Part shown: piece after piece, positions 52,268-61,514 of the stretch | Position numbering within the stretch: the stretch's first letter is position 1 | Layout of the letters: each line of letters opens with the position of its first letter | NCBI RefSeq assembly: GCF_005405065.1 | Contig: NZ_BJDI01000006.1 | Coordinates: forward strand, 57,699 to 121,698 | From: Lactiplantibacillus nangangensis | GTDB lineage: Bacteria > Bacillota > Bacilli > Lactobacillales > Lactobacillaceae | Reading direction: 5' to 3' | Length of the DNA stretch: 64,000 nt | Position numbers and translations under genes: made by a program | The notes under the pieces: model-generated | Told to the model about the DNA's origin: nothing | The model's database searches: none | Seen by the model: only the letters and a program-made list of their open reading frames with translations

Positions 52268-52769
52268 AGTTGAGATGATGGCGTTGGCGGAATTCACGCC
52301 GATTGCGTTCAAGGTGCTGATGAATCCGATCCAATAGTAATTGTTTCGGTAACGCGGACGTGGTCGGCAAAGGTGCCAACGGGAACCGGTCATCAATGTT
52401 GATGGTGGCTGGTGAGATGGCCATTGGTGCAGCCAACGCAATCGCTAAACTATCTGGTTCGTGTTGGTAGAGCAAGTCGTTACGAATTGCAAATTTTAGG
52501 TTAGCTTGATTAGCAAGTTTGATGTATCGGTCCAAAATATCTTGATCCAGTAAGCCATGTAGAAGCAACTGGTAGTTTGGATGGGCAGTAATCTCCGTTT
52601 GTAACTCCGCAGAGTAATCACGTAAGAGCGCTTGTGTAAAAGTAATGCCGAGATCGATACGTTCATGAAAAGTGCCAAGATTTCGGTGTTGTTCATCTGG
52701 ATGTAAAACTGGTGTCCCGAACATGGCTGATTGTAAATGTTTGTCCATTTCGTCTTCGGATTGTGACAT
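52266..52769 (-). CDS. YueI family protein (DUF1694)
   Basis: The 167-residue protein has the opening MDKHLQSAMFGTPVLHPDEQHRNLGTFHERIDLGITFTQ, the mark of the YueI/DUF1694 family of Firmicutes. It is soluble, of the tRNA/ribosome-processing-like eL30 fold class by family assignment. Its function is not established. AGGACC precedes the ATG. Confidence 0.88.
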   Translation of the reverse strand: MSQSEDEMDKHLQSAMFGTPVLHPDEQHRNLGTFHERIDLGITFTQALLRDYSAELQTEITAHPNYQLLLHGLLDQDILDRYIKLANQANLKFAIRNDLLYQHEPDSLAIALAAPMAISPATINIDDRFPLAPLPTTSALPKQLLLDRIHQHLERNRREFRQRHHLN

Positions 52770-52871
52770 GGATTCAGGTCCTTTCCAAAGAGTGGGTAAC
52801 CGCTACCACTCGAAGTATACCTTTAATTGTAGTAGAGAAATAAATTTTAGCAAATTAAGATTTTCTAAAGG

Positions 52872-54209
52872 CTATTTTGCCTTATGAATGGTTAAGGTGG
52901 CTAAGAAAGTCCCATCTTGAATCTGGTAGCCGACTTGAACGTGTTTGCTGGCCAATTGTGAGATGCTACTGAGTCCATAGCCTAAATGGCCCGGTTTAGT
53001 TGTAAAGCGACTTTTCTTAATGCGGGCTAAATTAATGGTCTCACCAGCAGGAACTTGGTTTTTGACGTTGAAAGTGACGTCGCCTTGCTGTGTCTGAGTC
53101 ACGGTCAAGTAAACTTGATGGTCAACTTGAGCGGCGGCATCGATGGCATTATCCAGCAAGTTTCCCAGAATACGGACGATGTTGACATGGGCCGCTTCTG
53201 GTAAGTCGATTGGTTGCAACACTGTTAATTTCAATTGGACGTTGCGAGAGGCCGCAGCTTCGTATTTGGAATAAATCAACCCACTCAGCGCTGGTACGTG
53301 TAGATGACGAAGCTGTTCGGGACCAATGTCAGTCGTCAGATTTTCACCACTCGCCATAACTTCGGTTTCAAAATAATCCTTTAAGCCACCCATATCTTTG
53401 GTCTGGATATACTGGGACAAGCTTAAAAGAATGTTTTGATAGTCATGTTTAAATAGGTGTAGTTGTTGATTGCGGTGTCCGAGTAGTTCGTTATAGTTCG
53501 ACATTTCGCTCAAAAGCTGGGCGTCAGTTAAACGACTATTTTTATTATTCACGACGTAGAAGACGATAATGCCAAAAATAATGCTTGAGGCACTGGCCAC
53601 GTAGGTTTGTGAAATGACGGAAAGCTCCAAAACGTAGGCATATGCGCCTAAGTAAAGTGCATAACAGAGCAGGACTAGGAGATAGTCGCTGCGATCGATT
53701 TTGGCATGTTGGAAAAAGTCAGCGGCCGATGATTTGACCATAAAACTATGGGCAATCAAACCGATGATAATCATGATGGGTAAGCAAATAATTACGGCGC
53801 CGAATAAGTTAATATTAGCCGATAGATTATGTAAATCGATGGCTTGGCGGAGTTGCATCGGGGCGCTTGAGGACATGATCCATTTTAAAAAGCTACCGGC
53901 CATCCCACCAACGAGCCGTTTAATAGCATTTAAAAAAATAGCAATAGGCAGCGTTAGAATCCACTTGGTATAGAGCAAGCGGGCGCTCATGATGGTATTG
54001 ACCACCGTAATTGGGACGATCCAGAAAAAGACTAGTGGCACTTGTGGCCATTGGGCGGTCGCAATTTGGCCGAAAACGCCAAAGAAAATGACGAGGGCTA
54101 CCCAAACGGCTGAGAGTCGCCAAGTTAGAAACTCACGAAAGGCAATCATCATAATTAACATTTCATAGCCCCCAGAAAGCAGTGAGAGCGCGTATAGCAA
54201 GGCTTCCAT
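52872..54209 (-). CDS. GHKL sensor histidine kinase, AgrC/ComD-like, without adjacent response regulator
   Basis: About seven N-terminal membrane segments (residues 1-220) are followed by a short cytoplasmic helix and a GHKL catalytic part: FKHDYQN with His255, N-box LGNLLDNAIDAA with Asn354, and GHLGYGLSS as G-box. This is the HPK10 class that senses peptide pheromones. No LytTR response regulator and no pheromone gene is next to it, which is unusual. A pair of direct repeats, AAAGTGTTTTA, 38 bases apart, lies in its promoter region near 54235-54285. Confidence 0.9.
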   Translation of the reverse strand: MEALLYALSLLSGGYEMLIMMIAFREFLTWRLSAVWVALVIFFGVFGQIATAQWPQVPLVFFWIVPITVVNTIMSARLLYTKWILTLPIAIFLNAIKRLVGGMAGSFLKWIMSSSAPMQLRQAIDLHNLSANINLFGAVIICLPIMIIIGLIAHSFMVKSSAADFFQHAKIDRSDYLLVLLCYALYLGAYAYVLELSVISQTYVASASSIIFGIIVFYVVNNKNSRLTDAQLLSEMSNYNELLGHRNQQLHLFKHDYQNILLSLSQYIQTKDMGGLKDYFETEVMASGENLTTDIGPEQLRHLHVPALSGLIYSKYEAAASRNVQLKLTVLQPIDLPEAAHVNIVRILGNLLDNAIDAAAQVDHQVYLTVTQTQQGDVTFNVKNQVPAGETINLARIKKSRFTTKPGHLGYGLSSISQLASKHVQVGYQIQDGTFLATLTIHKAK

Positions 54210-54404
54210 TTAAACACCTCATTAATTGGATTTTAAAACACTTTTTAGTTAGTTAGTTCACCTTATTATCATAAAACACTTTGTAACCGATGCTACCATT
54301 AATTTTGCAAAAAACACAAAATAATCAGTTTTAGGCTTGCCTTCTAGTAACTCGAAGCTGATAACCTCTTCTTATTGAGATCAACAAAAAGGTGAGGATT
54401 AAAG

Positions 54405-54977
54405 ATGCAAAACATTTTAGTGGCGGGTCACTTATCAGTGAACCAATTGAAAACAGTACTAGCGGCCGTCAAACAGACGCCTGCGAGTCGCTTAACGGTC
54501 TATGCACCAGCAAGTGAGCGACAACTTTGGCCTGAGACCATTACCTTTATTGCGGGTGAGTTAACCGATCAAGCTGGACTCACTGCAGCACTTTTAGATC
54601 AAGATTTAGTTTTGGCACAACTAGATTCTAATGCCTTGATTGCCCAAACTCAATCATTGCGCGTTGCGATGACGGCGACTAAGACGACAATGCTCGTGGT
54701 AACGATGACTGACAGTGTTTTGTCACTGACTCAGGTACCAGTTAAGTGGTATCGTCAGCGTCAACAACGAACAAAATTAGCAGCCATTCGGACGGTTGAA
54801 CAATTGCTACAAACGAGCAAATTGGAATTCACTTTGATTGCAGGCCAAACTGCGGCCGATACGATGATCTATAATCGTGCCCTTAGTCAAAGCTGGATTA
54901 CCGCTGTGCCAGCGCGGCGGCAATTGGGCTTAAATGATTATTTGGCAATTGATTTTACGCCGGTTGTTGCAGCTTAA
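54405..54977 (+). CDS. Atypical NAD(P)-binding-like (SDR_a5/NmrA-like) protein
   Basis: The 190-residue protein follows the outline of YwnB-type NAD(P)H-binding proteins: a first strand MQNILVAGHLS, then ITFIAGELTD and a late FTLIAGQTAAD. But the glycine-rich GATGxxG loop is replaced by GHLSVNQ, so cofactor binding is doubtful. AGGTGAGGA precedes the ATG. It is a single-gene unit. The assignment is tentative. Confidence 0.6.
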   Translation: MQNILVAGHLSVNQLKTVLAAVKQTPASRLTVYAPASERQLWPETITFIAGELTDQAGLTAALLDQDLVLAQLDSNALIAQTQSLRVAMTATKTTMLVVTMTDSVLSLTQVPVKWYRQRQQRTKLAAIRTVEQLLQTSKLEFTLIAGQTAADTMIYNRALSQSWITAVPARRQLGLNDYLAIDFTPVVAA

Positions 54978-55125
54978 AGCGAAGTTTCTGAAGGGCCACA
55001 TTTTCGGTATCCTTATTAATTATTTAATGTTATGATTACTGGCGATGAACTGTAACAGTTTACACAGGTCCAGATAGTTATTGATGGAAATCATACATAT
55101 TTTGTTGGAGATAAGGAGTAGGAGT

Positions 55126-55896
55126 ATGCCAAGACATTATCGGCGACGTCGTTTATGGCCGACAGTAATTGTTGTTGCTGCTATTTTAGGAGTTGTCGTT
55201 TTTTCAGCCACCCAAGTGTCTGATTGGATTGAAGCGTCATTTACGACAACGACGCAACAAGCTGCGAAGGCCAAAAAGGCTAAGTCAAAAAAGAAAACGG
55301 TTAATCAGGTTAAATTGAACGTGCCACTGGTCGAACAGATGGCCGAACCACGGTTATATAATGGCTGTGAGGTCACTTCATTAACCATGTTACTTAACTA
55401 TTATCATATTAATATTGATAAAAATGCACTGGCCGCCAAACTCACGAGTGTGCCACTGACTTATGACAATGGGGAACACGGTAATCCTAATGTGGGTTTC
55501 GTCGGTGACGTAACCGGAGCGAATCCTGGGTTGGGCGTTTATCACGGTCCAATTACGACATTGGCCAAAACGCAGACCAGTCATGTTAAAGATTTGACTG
55601 GATCGTCTTTTGATCAAGTGATTGCGCAACTGGAAGCTGGTCGCCCTGTTTGGACCATCACGACCGCTTCTTTTGCGCCGGTCAGCAGCATGCAAGATTG
55701 GCAAACGCCACAAGGCACAATTAAGATTACTTATGATATGCACAGTGTGGTGATTGTTGGCTTCAACCGAGCTAAAAAAGTCATCTATCTAAACAATCCT
55801 TATGGGCATAAGCAACAAGCTGTGGATTGGTCAGATTTCAAGGCTGCGTATAATCAAATGGGCAAACAAGCGGTTGTTTTAACCCTGAAACATTAA
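55126..55896 (+). CDS. Membrane-anchored C39-like cysteine peptidase
   Basis: A basic N-terminus and one membrane segment (about residues 11-30) are followed by a lysine-rich linker and a peptidase C39-like domain. The triad is visible: Cys81 in NGCEVTSLTMLLNYY, His206 in YDMHSVVIVGF and Asn224 in YLNNPYG. It faces the outside of the cell. Substrate unknown; many such proteins act on cell-wall or peptide targets. The ATG at 55126 follows AGGAGTAGGAG. Confidence 0.88.
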   Translation: MPRHYRRRRLWPTVIVVAAILGVVVFSATQVSDWIEASFTTTTQQAAKAKKAKSKKKTVNQVKLNVPLVEQMAEPRLYNGCEVTSLTMLLNYYHINIDKNALAAKLTSVPLTYDNGEHGNPNVGFVGDVTGANPGLGVYHGPITTLAKTQTSHVKDLTGSSFDQVIAQLEAGRPVWTITTASFAPVSSMQDWQTPQGTIKITYDMHSVVIVGFNRAKKVIYLNNPYGHKQQAVDWSDFKAAYNQMGKQAVVLTLKH

Positions 55897-55913
55897 AAGA
55901 ACCAATTAAGTTT

Positions 55914-55956
55914 AAAAGCACCGTCAAGTTAATGAAAACTTGACGGTGCTTTTTTA
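55914..55956. terminator. Strong bidirectional terminator
   Basis: AAAAGCACCGTCAAGTT pairs with AACTTGACGGTGCTTTT. Confidence 0.92.
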
Positions 55957-55958
55957 GG

Positions 55959-56198
55959 TTACCGAGTCTTATAACGTTGACCGGTTTGGGCAAATTCTTT
56001 AACGAGCGAATCTAAACTCAGGTCAAAAAAACTAGCTAAGGCGAATAAATGGTTGATTGAGATTGAGTAGCCATTTTCATAGCGCGACAACATGGAAGTT
56101 GAGATCCGAACGTGATAGGTTGCCGCAATTTGTCGAGAAACCGCTGACAGAGTCAGGTGTTTCTGAGCGCGTGCACACTTTAACTTTTCTGCTAGCAT
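55959..56198 (-). CDS. Small XRE-type helix-turn-helix protein (79 aa)
   Basis: The whole protein is a Cro/C1-type helix-turn-helix: MLAEKLKCARAQKHLTLSAVSRQIA, then STSMLSRYENGYS. It diverges from another small helix-turn-helix gene 115 bases away, resembling a two-repressor switch. No phage or plasmid genes lie nearby. Confidence 0.85.
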   Translation of the reverse strand: MLAEKLKCARAQKHLTLSAVSRQIAATYHVRISTSMLSRYENGYSISINHLFALASFFDLSLDSLVKEFAQTGQRYKTR

Positions 56199-56313
56199 CC
56201 AGTTCCACCTCGGTAACTATTTTACCCATATTTTTGTGAAAAGCCACAGTTAGTTATTGATGAAAGCGATAAACTGGTGTAATATTCCCTTATGGGGAAA
56301 AGGAGGAATTATC

Positions 56314-56514
56314 ATGAAGCCTGATAATGATGTCTTATTACTGGCGTATTTTAAGCAGAATCATATCACCCAAAAGAATTTGGCAGATTCAATTGATCGT
56401 AGCGTAAATACTGTTTGGAATAAGCTACATGGGCGTTCTAGTTGGAGCATCGTGGAAGTTCAAAAATTACACGATGACTTTGGTGTCCCGACACAATACT
56501 TTTTTCATGATTAA
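56314..56514 (+). CDS. Small helix-turn-helix protein (66 aa)
   Basis: ITQKNLADSIDRSVNTVWNKLHGRSSWSIVEVQKLHDDF is a Cro/C1-like helix-turn-helix covering most of the protein. AAAGGAGGAA before the ATG at 56314 is a very strong ribosome site. It diverges from the other small XRE gene, and the two probably regulate each other. Confidence 0.8.
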   Translation: MKPDNDVLLLAYFKQNHITQKNLADSIDRSVNTVWNKLHGRSSWSIVEVQKLHDDFGVPTQYFFHD

Positions 56515-56591
56515 GTAAATCACAGCAGCGGCTGGGGAACTGTTGTCACTTACAGCATCGTTTGGAATTATCGGCAGGGATAGTAATGGGA

Positions 56592-56621
56592 GTTCGCGAT
56601 TGTTGATCGTGAGCTTTTTTT
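56592..56621 (+). terminator. Terminator after the small helix-turn-helix gene
   Basis: GTTCGCGAT pairs with GATCGTGAGC across four bases, then T7. In the rest of 56515-56936 I see nothing but the lysozyme leader. Confidence 0.8.
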
Positions 56622-56936
56622 GGCATATTGATAAGTGACTTAACAATCTGGTGTGTGGTTCAGAAACGGTGATTTGAAAAGTTTCCATTGTTTTAGGGCA
56701 TTAGCCGTAACCGTTAATAATCTGTAACGGAATTGAAACGAAAATGACGCCGGTTTTAAAGATAGAACGCTTATGATGAGGTCAGTTGAAAAACATTATT
56801 ATTTTCCAATATAAAAATGGTAAAATAACTCATGTCGGTTGACTATTTAAGGCAGGTTGTTTAAAAAAAATTGAATTGATTGTTAAGTCGTTGTGACGGA
56901 TGTTTGATGGCGTACGGTATGGGAGAGGGCCTTCAC

Positions 56937-58496
56937 ATGAAACAGTCAAATTGGGGATTAATCGGCTTAGCTGGGCTGGTTGCGGCACTGGGATTATTGA
57001 TGCCGCTGAAAGGTCAAGCAGCAACGTTGGCGATTCCGGATATTTCGGAATGGCAGGGGCGTTTAACGGCAACTCAGGTGCAACAAATGAAACCACATGT
57101 TTCATTTGTCATCAATCGGCGACAGTATGGTGCAAATTATGTGGATAAAGATGCGGCCAATAATACGGCGTTGTATGTAAAATATGGGGTGCCATTTGGT
57201 GAATATGACTTTTCACAATTTACCAGTGTCGCGAGTGCGCGTCAGGAAGCGCGGGATTTTTATGCGCGGTCGAATAAGGCTGCGCGTTTCTACGTTTTGG
57301 ATTTTGAAGTCAATACGGTGAAATCTGGTTCGACCAACGCCGCCGTGGCTGCTTGGGAGCAACAAATGCGGGCGCTGACCACTAAAAAATTAGTCTTTTA
57401 CTCTTATCAGTCGTTTGCGACGACTTATGCAAATACGTCACGGCAGCTATTCAACGCGCAGTGGATCGCTGATTACACGGCAAGAACGCCACAGATTCCG
57501 TATGCCATGTGGCAATATACGGATCATTTTTATATGGCGGGCTTGAATAAATATGTTGACAATAGTCAGGTGGCTACTTGGGTTCATCCAGTAAGCTGGT
57601 GGTTAACCACAGATACTGTCAAACCAACTGCCGTGAAGTCAGTTCGGCGGGTCATTGAGCCCAAAAAAGTTGTAATTAAGGCTAAACCGACCACGATCAA
57701 ACGGGTCAAGGCTAAGCCTCATAAGGTTGCCGCCAAAAAAATGACTGCCAAGGTCGTTAAAACGGCCGTCAAGCCGCGTAAGCATGCGACGAAGAAGATC
57801 AGATTAGTTAAGCGACCACGTGTGAAGTCAGTCAAAAAGGTAGTCGTTCGACACAAAATCAATTGGGCATATAGTCAGTACATAGTTGGACAGGCAGTTA
57901 AGCTAAAGCCCAGCGCTGTTCGTTACTACGGGTCCCAGACTAAAATTGCATCAGCTGCTAAGCACCAGCTATTGAAGGTGACGGCAGTGAAAAAAGTTAA
58001 AACGTCACATTCATTGCAGGCTGTTTATGTGGCGGCATTGCATCACTGGGTCCTGGCACAAGATGTGACTGGATACTGGGTGGGGCAACATGGTGTTTAT
58101 ACGGTGTTACAACCATTGCGAGTTTATCGTGATGCACAGTTAAAACGGGCGACAACAACTAAATTGGCAGCTGGTCAACAAGTTACGGCTAGGCTAGTGA
58201 AAGTGGGCACAATGACCGTGCTTAAAACTCGTAACGGTTATTTAAGCGGCCAGGTCACGTCGGTAGCACCAGCAGATTTTGAGAAACTACCGGCTGATCA
58301 CTGGGTACGTGCCAAAGTTAGCATCGCCCAGTATCGGCGAAGTCGGTTCACAAAGGCGAATTTGTTAAAGATGCGGCTGCGAGCAGGTCAACGAATCGTG
58401 GTGAAAAAGCTCGTTAAACGTTCAGATGGCTCACATTACTTTGTGACGTCAGCGGGGCATGATATTACAGCAAATCAAGCGCAGGTTACAACTTAG
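56937..58496 (+). CDS. Secreted GH25 lysozyme with a very basic linker
   Basis: A signal peptide (residues 1-28) precedes a GH25 domain with the catalytic acids in IPDISEWQ (D35) and YVLDFEVN (D122, E124) and QYTDHFYMAG. It cuts peptidoglycan between N-acetylmuramic acid and N-acetylglucosamine. After residue 225 comes a stretch of about 75 residues dominated by K, R, V and A, then a C-terminal region of wall-binding-like repeats (about 305-519). The basic linker is unusual. I chose the ATG at 56937 after GGGAGAGGG. Confidence 0.9.
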   Translation: MKQSNWGLIGLAGLVAALGLLMPLKGQAATLAIPDISEWQGRLTATQVQQMKPHVSFVINRRQYGANYVDKDAANNTALYVKYGVPFGEYDFSQFTSVASARQEARDFYARSNKAARFYVLDFEVNTVKSGSTNAAVAAWEQQMRALTTKKLVFYSYQSFATTYANTSRQLFNAQWIADYTARTPQIPYAMWQYTDHFYMAGLNKYVDNSQVATWVHPVSWWLTTDTVKPTAVKSVRRVIEPKKVVIKAKPTTIKRVKAKPHKVAAKKMTAKVVKTAVKPRKHATKKIRLVKRPRVKSVKKVVVRHKINWAYSQYIVGQAVKLKPSAVRYYGSQTKIASAAKHQLLKVTAVKKVKTSHSLQAVYVAALHHWVLAQDVTGYWVGQHGVYTVLQPLRVYRDAQLKRATTTKLAAGQQVTARLVKVGTMTVLKTRNGYLSGQVTSVAPADFEKLPADHWVRAKVSIAQYRRSRFTKANLLKMRLRAGQRIVVKKLVKRSDGSHYFVTSAGHDITANQAQVTT

Positions 58497-58511
58497 GAGG
58501 AACTTACAGTT

Positions 58512-59177
58512 ATGGATTTTAAGCGGAAGATTAAATTAGGAATTTTTACAGCAACCGGGGCCTTAGCAATTGGCCTAGTGGCAGCACCATCAGTCAATCA
58601 CGTGTTACACGCGGCTTCAGATAATGTTAGCACGGTCAATCAGACTGCCGCACCAACGACGGTCAAAGCGACTGGCCAAACCGTTGCGGCTAAGAGTGCC
58701 AGTGGGACTAAATCAAATTATAGTGTCAGCTATGTGAAAGCTGGCACGGCTAAACAAACGGCCACTTATAAACAAACTGACTATAACAGCAGTAGCGATG
58801 CGGCTGATCAAGTCAACAATTTGAAAAATGTGGATGGTCAGACGGTTAAACTGAATTCTGGTGCGACGGCCACGGTTCAAGGAACGATGGGCCGGGTCTA
58901 TGTTCACTGGAACACGGGCAACTGGTCGGTTACCACGGTGGCCAATACGCAGGATGTGGCACAAAATACGACCCAATTTGCCAATCAAGTTAATTCACAA
59001 CTGCAAAAGCAGGACCTAACAGCTAAAAATGTGACTAATGGTGAAGTGACGGTCTATAACCAGCCACAAGCGGATGAAGCCAATTCTGTTAAGTGGCAAC
59101 AATCTGGGCAAGTCGCTCAAGTTGATGGCCAACATGCCAATACGGTCATCAAGATTGCGGCGGATGCTAAAAACTAA
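58512..59177 (+). CDS. Secreted protein of unknown function, partner of the GH25 lysozyme
   Basis: A signal peptide with a basic start (MDFKRKIKLG) and a cleavage region near ATALHAAS-like HVLHAAS (about residue 35) is followed by a T/S/Q/N-rich protein of about 185 residues. There is no cell-wall anchor motif. It lies 15 bases after the lysozyme gene with AGGAGGAAC, so the two are co-transcribed. I do not recognise the family. Confidence 0.8.
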   Translation: MDFKRKIKLGIFTATGALAIGLVAAPSVNHVLHAASDNVSTVNQTAAPTTVKATGQTVAAKSASGTKSNYSVSYVKAGTAKQTATYKQTDYNSSSDAADQVNNLKNVDGQTVKLNSGATATVQGTMGRVYVHWNTGNWSVTTVANTQDVAQNTTQFANQVNSQLQKQDLTAKNVTNGEVTVYNQPQADEANSVKWQQSGQVAQVDGQHANTVIKIAADAKN

Positions 59178-59189
59178 ATAGGGCTAATT

Positions 59190-59239
59190 AAAAATTCACT
59201 GGTGATTTGACTTTAATCAAATAATCAGTGAATTTTTTT
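59190..59239. terminator. Terminator between the secreted protein and the MarR gene
   Basis: AAAATTCACTG pairs with CAGTGAATTTT, with the GATT/AATC pair inside. Confidence 0.85.
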
Positions 59240-59678
59240 ACGGCTTAGGGGTATTTGTTGCGGTGAAAGCTGTGCTGATTTTTGTCAAACTGTCATAAGT
59301 TAGTTGCGTATTTGCCAGTAATAGGGCTTGAATTCGCCGTTCACTGACCTCGAAAAAAGCTTCAATCTTGGTGGCGAGTTGCCGTGCTTCAGGGGTCAGC
59401 AGTAATTGTTTGTAGCGGGCGTCATTCGGAGCGGGGACGCGGATGAGTAGTTGTTTGCGGACCATGGTGGAGACTAAGCTGGAGGCGGTGGCCTTACGGA
59501 TATTAAATTCTCGTTCTAAATCCCGTTGGAAAACGGCCTGAGTGTTTTCATGATTGGCAATGAAATTGATCGTACTGATCTGCATCCCAGTGAGCCCAAG
59601 CTGCTTGGCATAGTGGTCTGAGTCGCGGGATAGCGCATTATTAGCTTTTTTGATGGCGATACCGATTGAATTTTTCAT
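59238..59678 (-). CDS. MarR family transcriptional regulator
   Basis: The winged helix is seen in QAVFQRDLEREFNIRKATASSLVSTMVRKQLLIRVPAPNDARYKQLLLTPEA, the last part being the wing with DxRxxx. It diverges from a drug-efflux MFS gene and very probably represses it. A perfect TAGTTCG-AACA-CGAACTA site lies in the shared region, and a half site TAGTTCG sits next to its own start. Confidence 0.92.
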   Translation of the reverse strand: MKNSIGIAIKKANNALSRDSDHYAKQLGLTGMQISTINFIANHENTQAVFQRDLEREFNIRKATASSLVSTMVRKQLLIRVPAPNDARYKQLLLTPEARQLATKIEAFFEVSERRIQALLLANTQLTYDSLTKISTAFTATNTPKP

Positions 59679-59794
59679 GATGACTCCTCTAATAGTTCGT
59701 ATTCTTACTAGGAGGCATTCTATGGCACATGGCCCTGAATGTCAATCAATAGTTTAGCCTTTCATTCTGGCAGATCTGTGCTAAACTAGTTAAT

Positions 59795-59812
59795 TAGTTC
59801 GAACACGAACTA
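59795..59812. promoter_or_regulatory. MarR-type operator in front of the MFS gene
   Basis: TAGTTCG and CGAACTA are perfect inverted arms around AACA. A single TAGTTCG half site lies at 59693. Confidence 0.75.
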
Positions 59813-59833
59813 TAAATGAAGGAGTGTTGATTC

Positions 59834-61222
59834 TTGACTAAAAAAGTCGATTTGAAGTTAATATTAGCCGTGATTGCCTCAGGCGGGCTATCTTTTTGTG
59901 GGGTAATCGTGGAAACTGCCATGAATATCACGTTCCCAGTGTTGATGCGCCAGTTTTCGATTAACACCGCGACCGTTCAGTGGCTAACGACGGCGTATTT
60001 ACTCGTGGTGTCTATTATTGTGCCGATTTCGTCATTCTTAAAACGGCGCTTTAAAACGAAGACCTTGTTTGTGACGGCCAATCTGTTATTTATGCTGGGC
60101 CTGTTGATCGATGCGGGTGCTGGTAGTTTCGGCATGTTAGTTTTGGGACGGATCGTCCAAGGCTTAGGGACCGGGATTGCCTTGCCACTCATGTTTAATA
60201 TTATTTTAGACTGGGTTCCTGATGAACAAAAAGGGACCTTGATGGGCGTCGGGACGTTAATTACAGCGATTGCGCCAGCGCTCGGACCAACTTTTGGTGG
60301 CTTAGTCGTCAGTAGTCTTGGTTGGCACTGGATCTTTATTCTATTATTACCGCTACTAGTTTTATCACTAATTCTGGGGCTTTATTCAATTCGGCAAGCG
60401 ACGCCAACGACGCGTGCGAGTTTTGATGTGGTGGCCTGGATCATGGTAATGGCGATTTTTGTTGGTTTTACCTTAGGTTTTAGCAACTTGCAGAAATTTT
60501 CTCAGCAGCCATGGGTCGTGACTGGCCTATTTCTAGTGGGGGTATTGGGCCTACTTGGTTTTGTGAAACGGACCCAGGTGGCGAAACAACCATTGATCGA
60601 TTTAGCCATTTTTAAGACCCACTCGTTTGATTGGCATCTGCTTGGCTTTTTTCTCGTACAAATTAATGCGCTAGGTTTGGCCTTTATTTTGCCAAATTAT
60701 ATTCAGCTCGTAACTGGAAAGAGTGCCTTGTTAGCGGGATTATTTGTCCTACCAGGGGCCGCTGTTGGGGCCGCATTTGCGCCATTAGGTGGCCGTATCT
60801 TGGACCGCTTTGGTGCCGCAAAGCCAATTTTGACGGGCGCAGTGATCTTAGCTGCCGCCATTGCCTTATTTACTGGCTTAGGCTTGCGGTTAACTGGCTG
60901 GTCAATTTTGGTCATTTATATTTTATTGATGATTGGTATGGGCTTAACGATGGGGAATACGATGACCAGTGGCCTGAGTCAGTTGAGTTTGGCACAACAA
61001 GCAGATGGGAATGCCGTTTTTAATACATTACAACAATTTGCCGGCGCAACTGGGACGTCGATTGTTTCCGCAGTCATGACATTGGGTCAAACGCAGGCCA
61101 GTGGTTCGCTGGCACAACGAACAGCATTTGGGGCGACGACGGCTTTTAGCGTTTTGTTGGTCCTAATTCTGATTAATTTAGTGGCGTTAACGCTAGCGAT
61201 GCGGACGCGAAAACGTGATTGA
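59834..61222 (+). CDS. MFS multidrug efflux transporter, DHA2 family
   Basis: The protein (462 aa) has about 14 membrane segments, with VETAMNITFPVLMRQFSINTATVQWLTTAYLLVVSIIVP and GRIVQGLGTGIALPL...DEQKGTLMG typical of the DHA2 drug:proton antiporters. It starts with TTG at 59834 after AAGGAGTG. MarR-controlled single-gene unit. The substrate is unknown. Confidence 0.92.
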   Translation: MTKKVDLKLILAVIASGGLSFCGVIVETAMNITFPVLMRQFSINTATVQWLTTAYLLVVSIIVPISSFLKRRFKTKTLFVTANLLFMLGLLIDAGAGSFGMLVLGRIVQGLGTGIALPLMFNIILDWVPDEQKGTLMGVGTLITAIAPALGPTFGGLVVSSLGWHWIFILLLPLLVLSLILGLYSIRQATPTTRASFDVVAWIMVMAIFVGFTLGFSNLQKFSQQPWVVTGLFLVGVLGLLGFVKRTQVAKQPLIDLAIFKTHSFDWHLLGFFLVQINALGLAFILPNYIQLVTGKSALLAGLFVLPGAAVGAAFAPLGGRILDRFGAAKPILTGAVILAAAIALFTGLGLRLTGWSILVIYILLMIGMGLTMGNTMTSGLSQLSLAQQADGNAVFNTLQQFAGATGTSIVSAVMTLGQTQASGSLAQRTAFGATTAFSVLLVLILINLVALTLAMRTRKRD

Positions 61223-61247
61223 CATTCTTGCCGTGAGTGCTTATGAT
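61219..61247 (+). promoter_or_regulatory. Promoter of the tyrS T-box transcript
   Basis: A perfect TTGACA (61219-61224), 17 bases, and TATGAT (61242-61247). The -35 overlaps the stop codon of the MFS gene. Confidence 0.85.
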
Positions 61248-61253
61248 ATGAGA

Positions 61254-61484
61254 TAACAATTAAAAGTAGTGATCTTTAATAAGTAGTCGTTGACCCAACA
61301 GTTAAGCGACTCGGTGGTTGGTGTGAACCGAGCTGTGGTCAAGGATGAATTACCTAAAGTGAACTGCCATTCGGCCGGATTATTTCGTTATCAATAAATG
61401 AGAGATCATTCTTTTTAGAGTGGTAACTTGGGTGGTAACGCGAAAAAACTCGTCCCTGTTTAATAGCAGGGGCGAGTTTTTTTT
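61254..61484 (+). ncRNA. T-box leader of tyrS
   Basis: The T-box sequence TGGGTGGTAACGCG lies at 61429-61442, followed by the terminator stem ACTCGTCCCTG/CAGGGGCGAGT with T8 (61443-61484). Stem I occupies the 5' part, and a TAC at 61351-61353 is my candidate tyrosine specifier. Uncharged tRNA-Tyr would favour the antiterminator and switch tyrS on. Confidence 0.95.
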
Positions 61485-61514
61485 ATTTCGGACCTTAACT
61501 GAGGAGGAACACAG

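Noticed and set aside
52078..52269. A 63-codon open frame on the plus strand
   Set aside because: It lies inside element C copy 3 and its terminator; no independent support.
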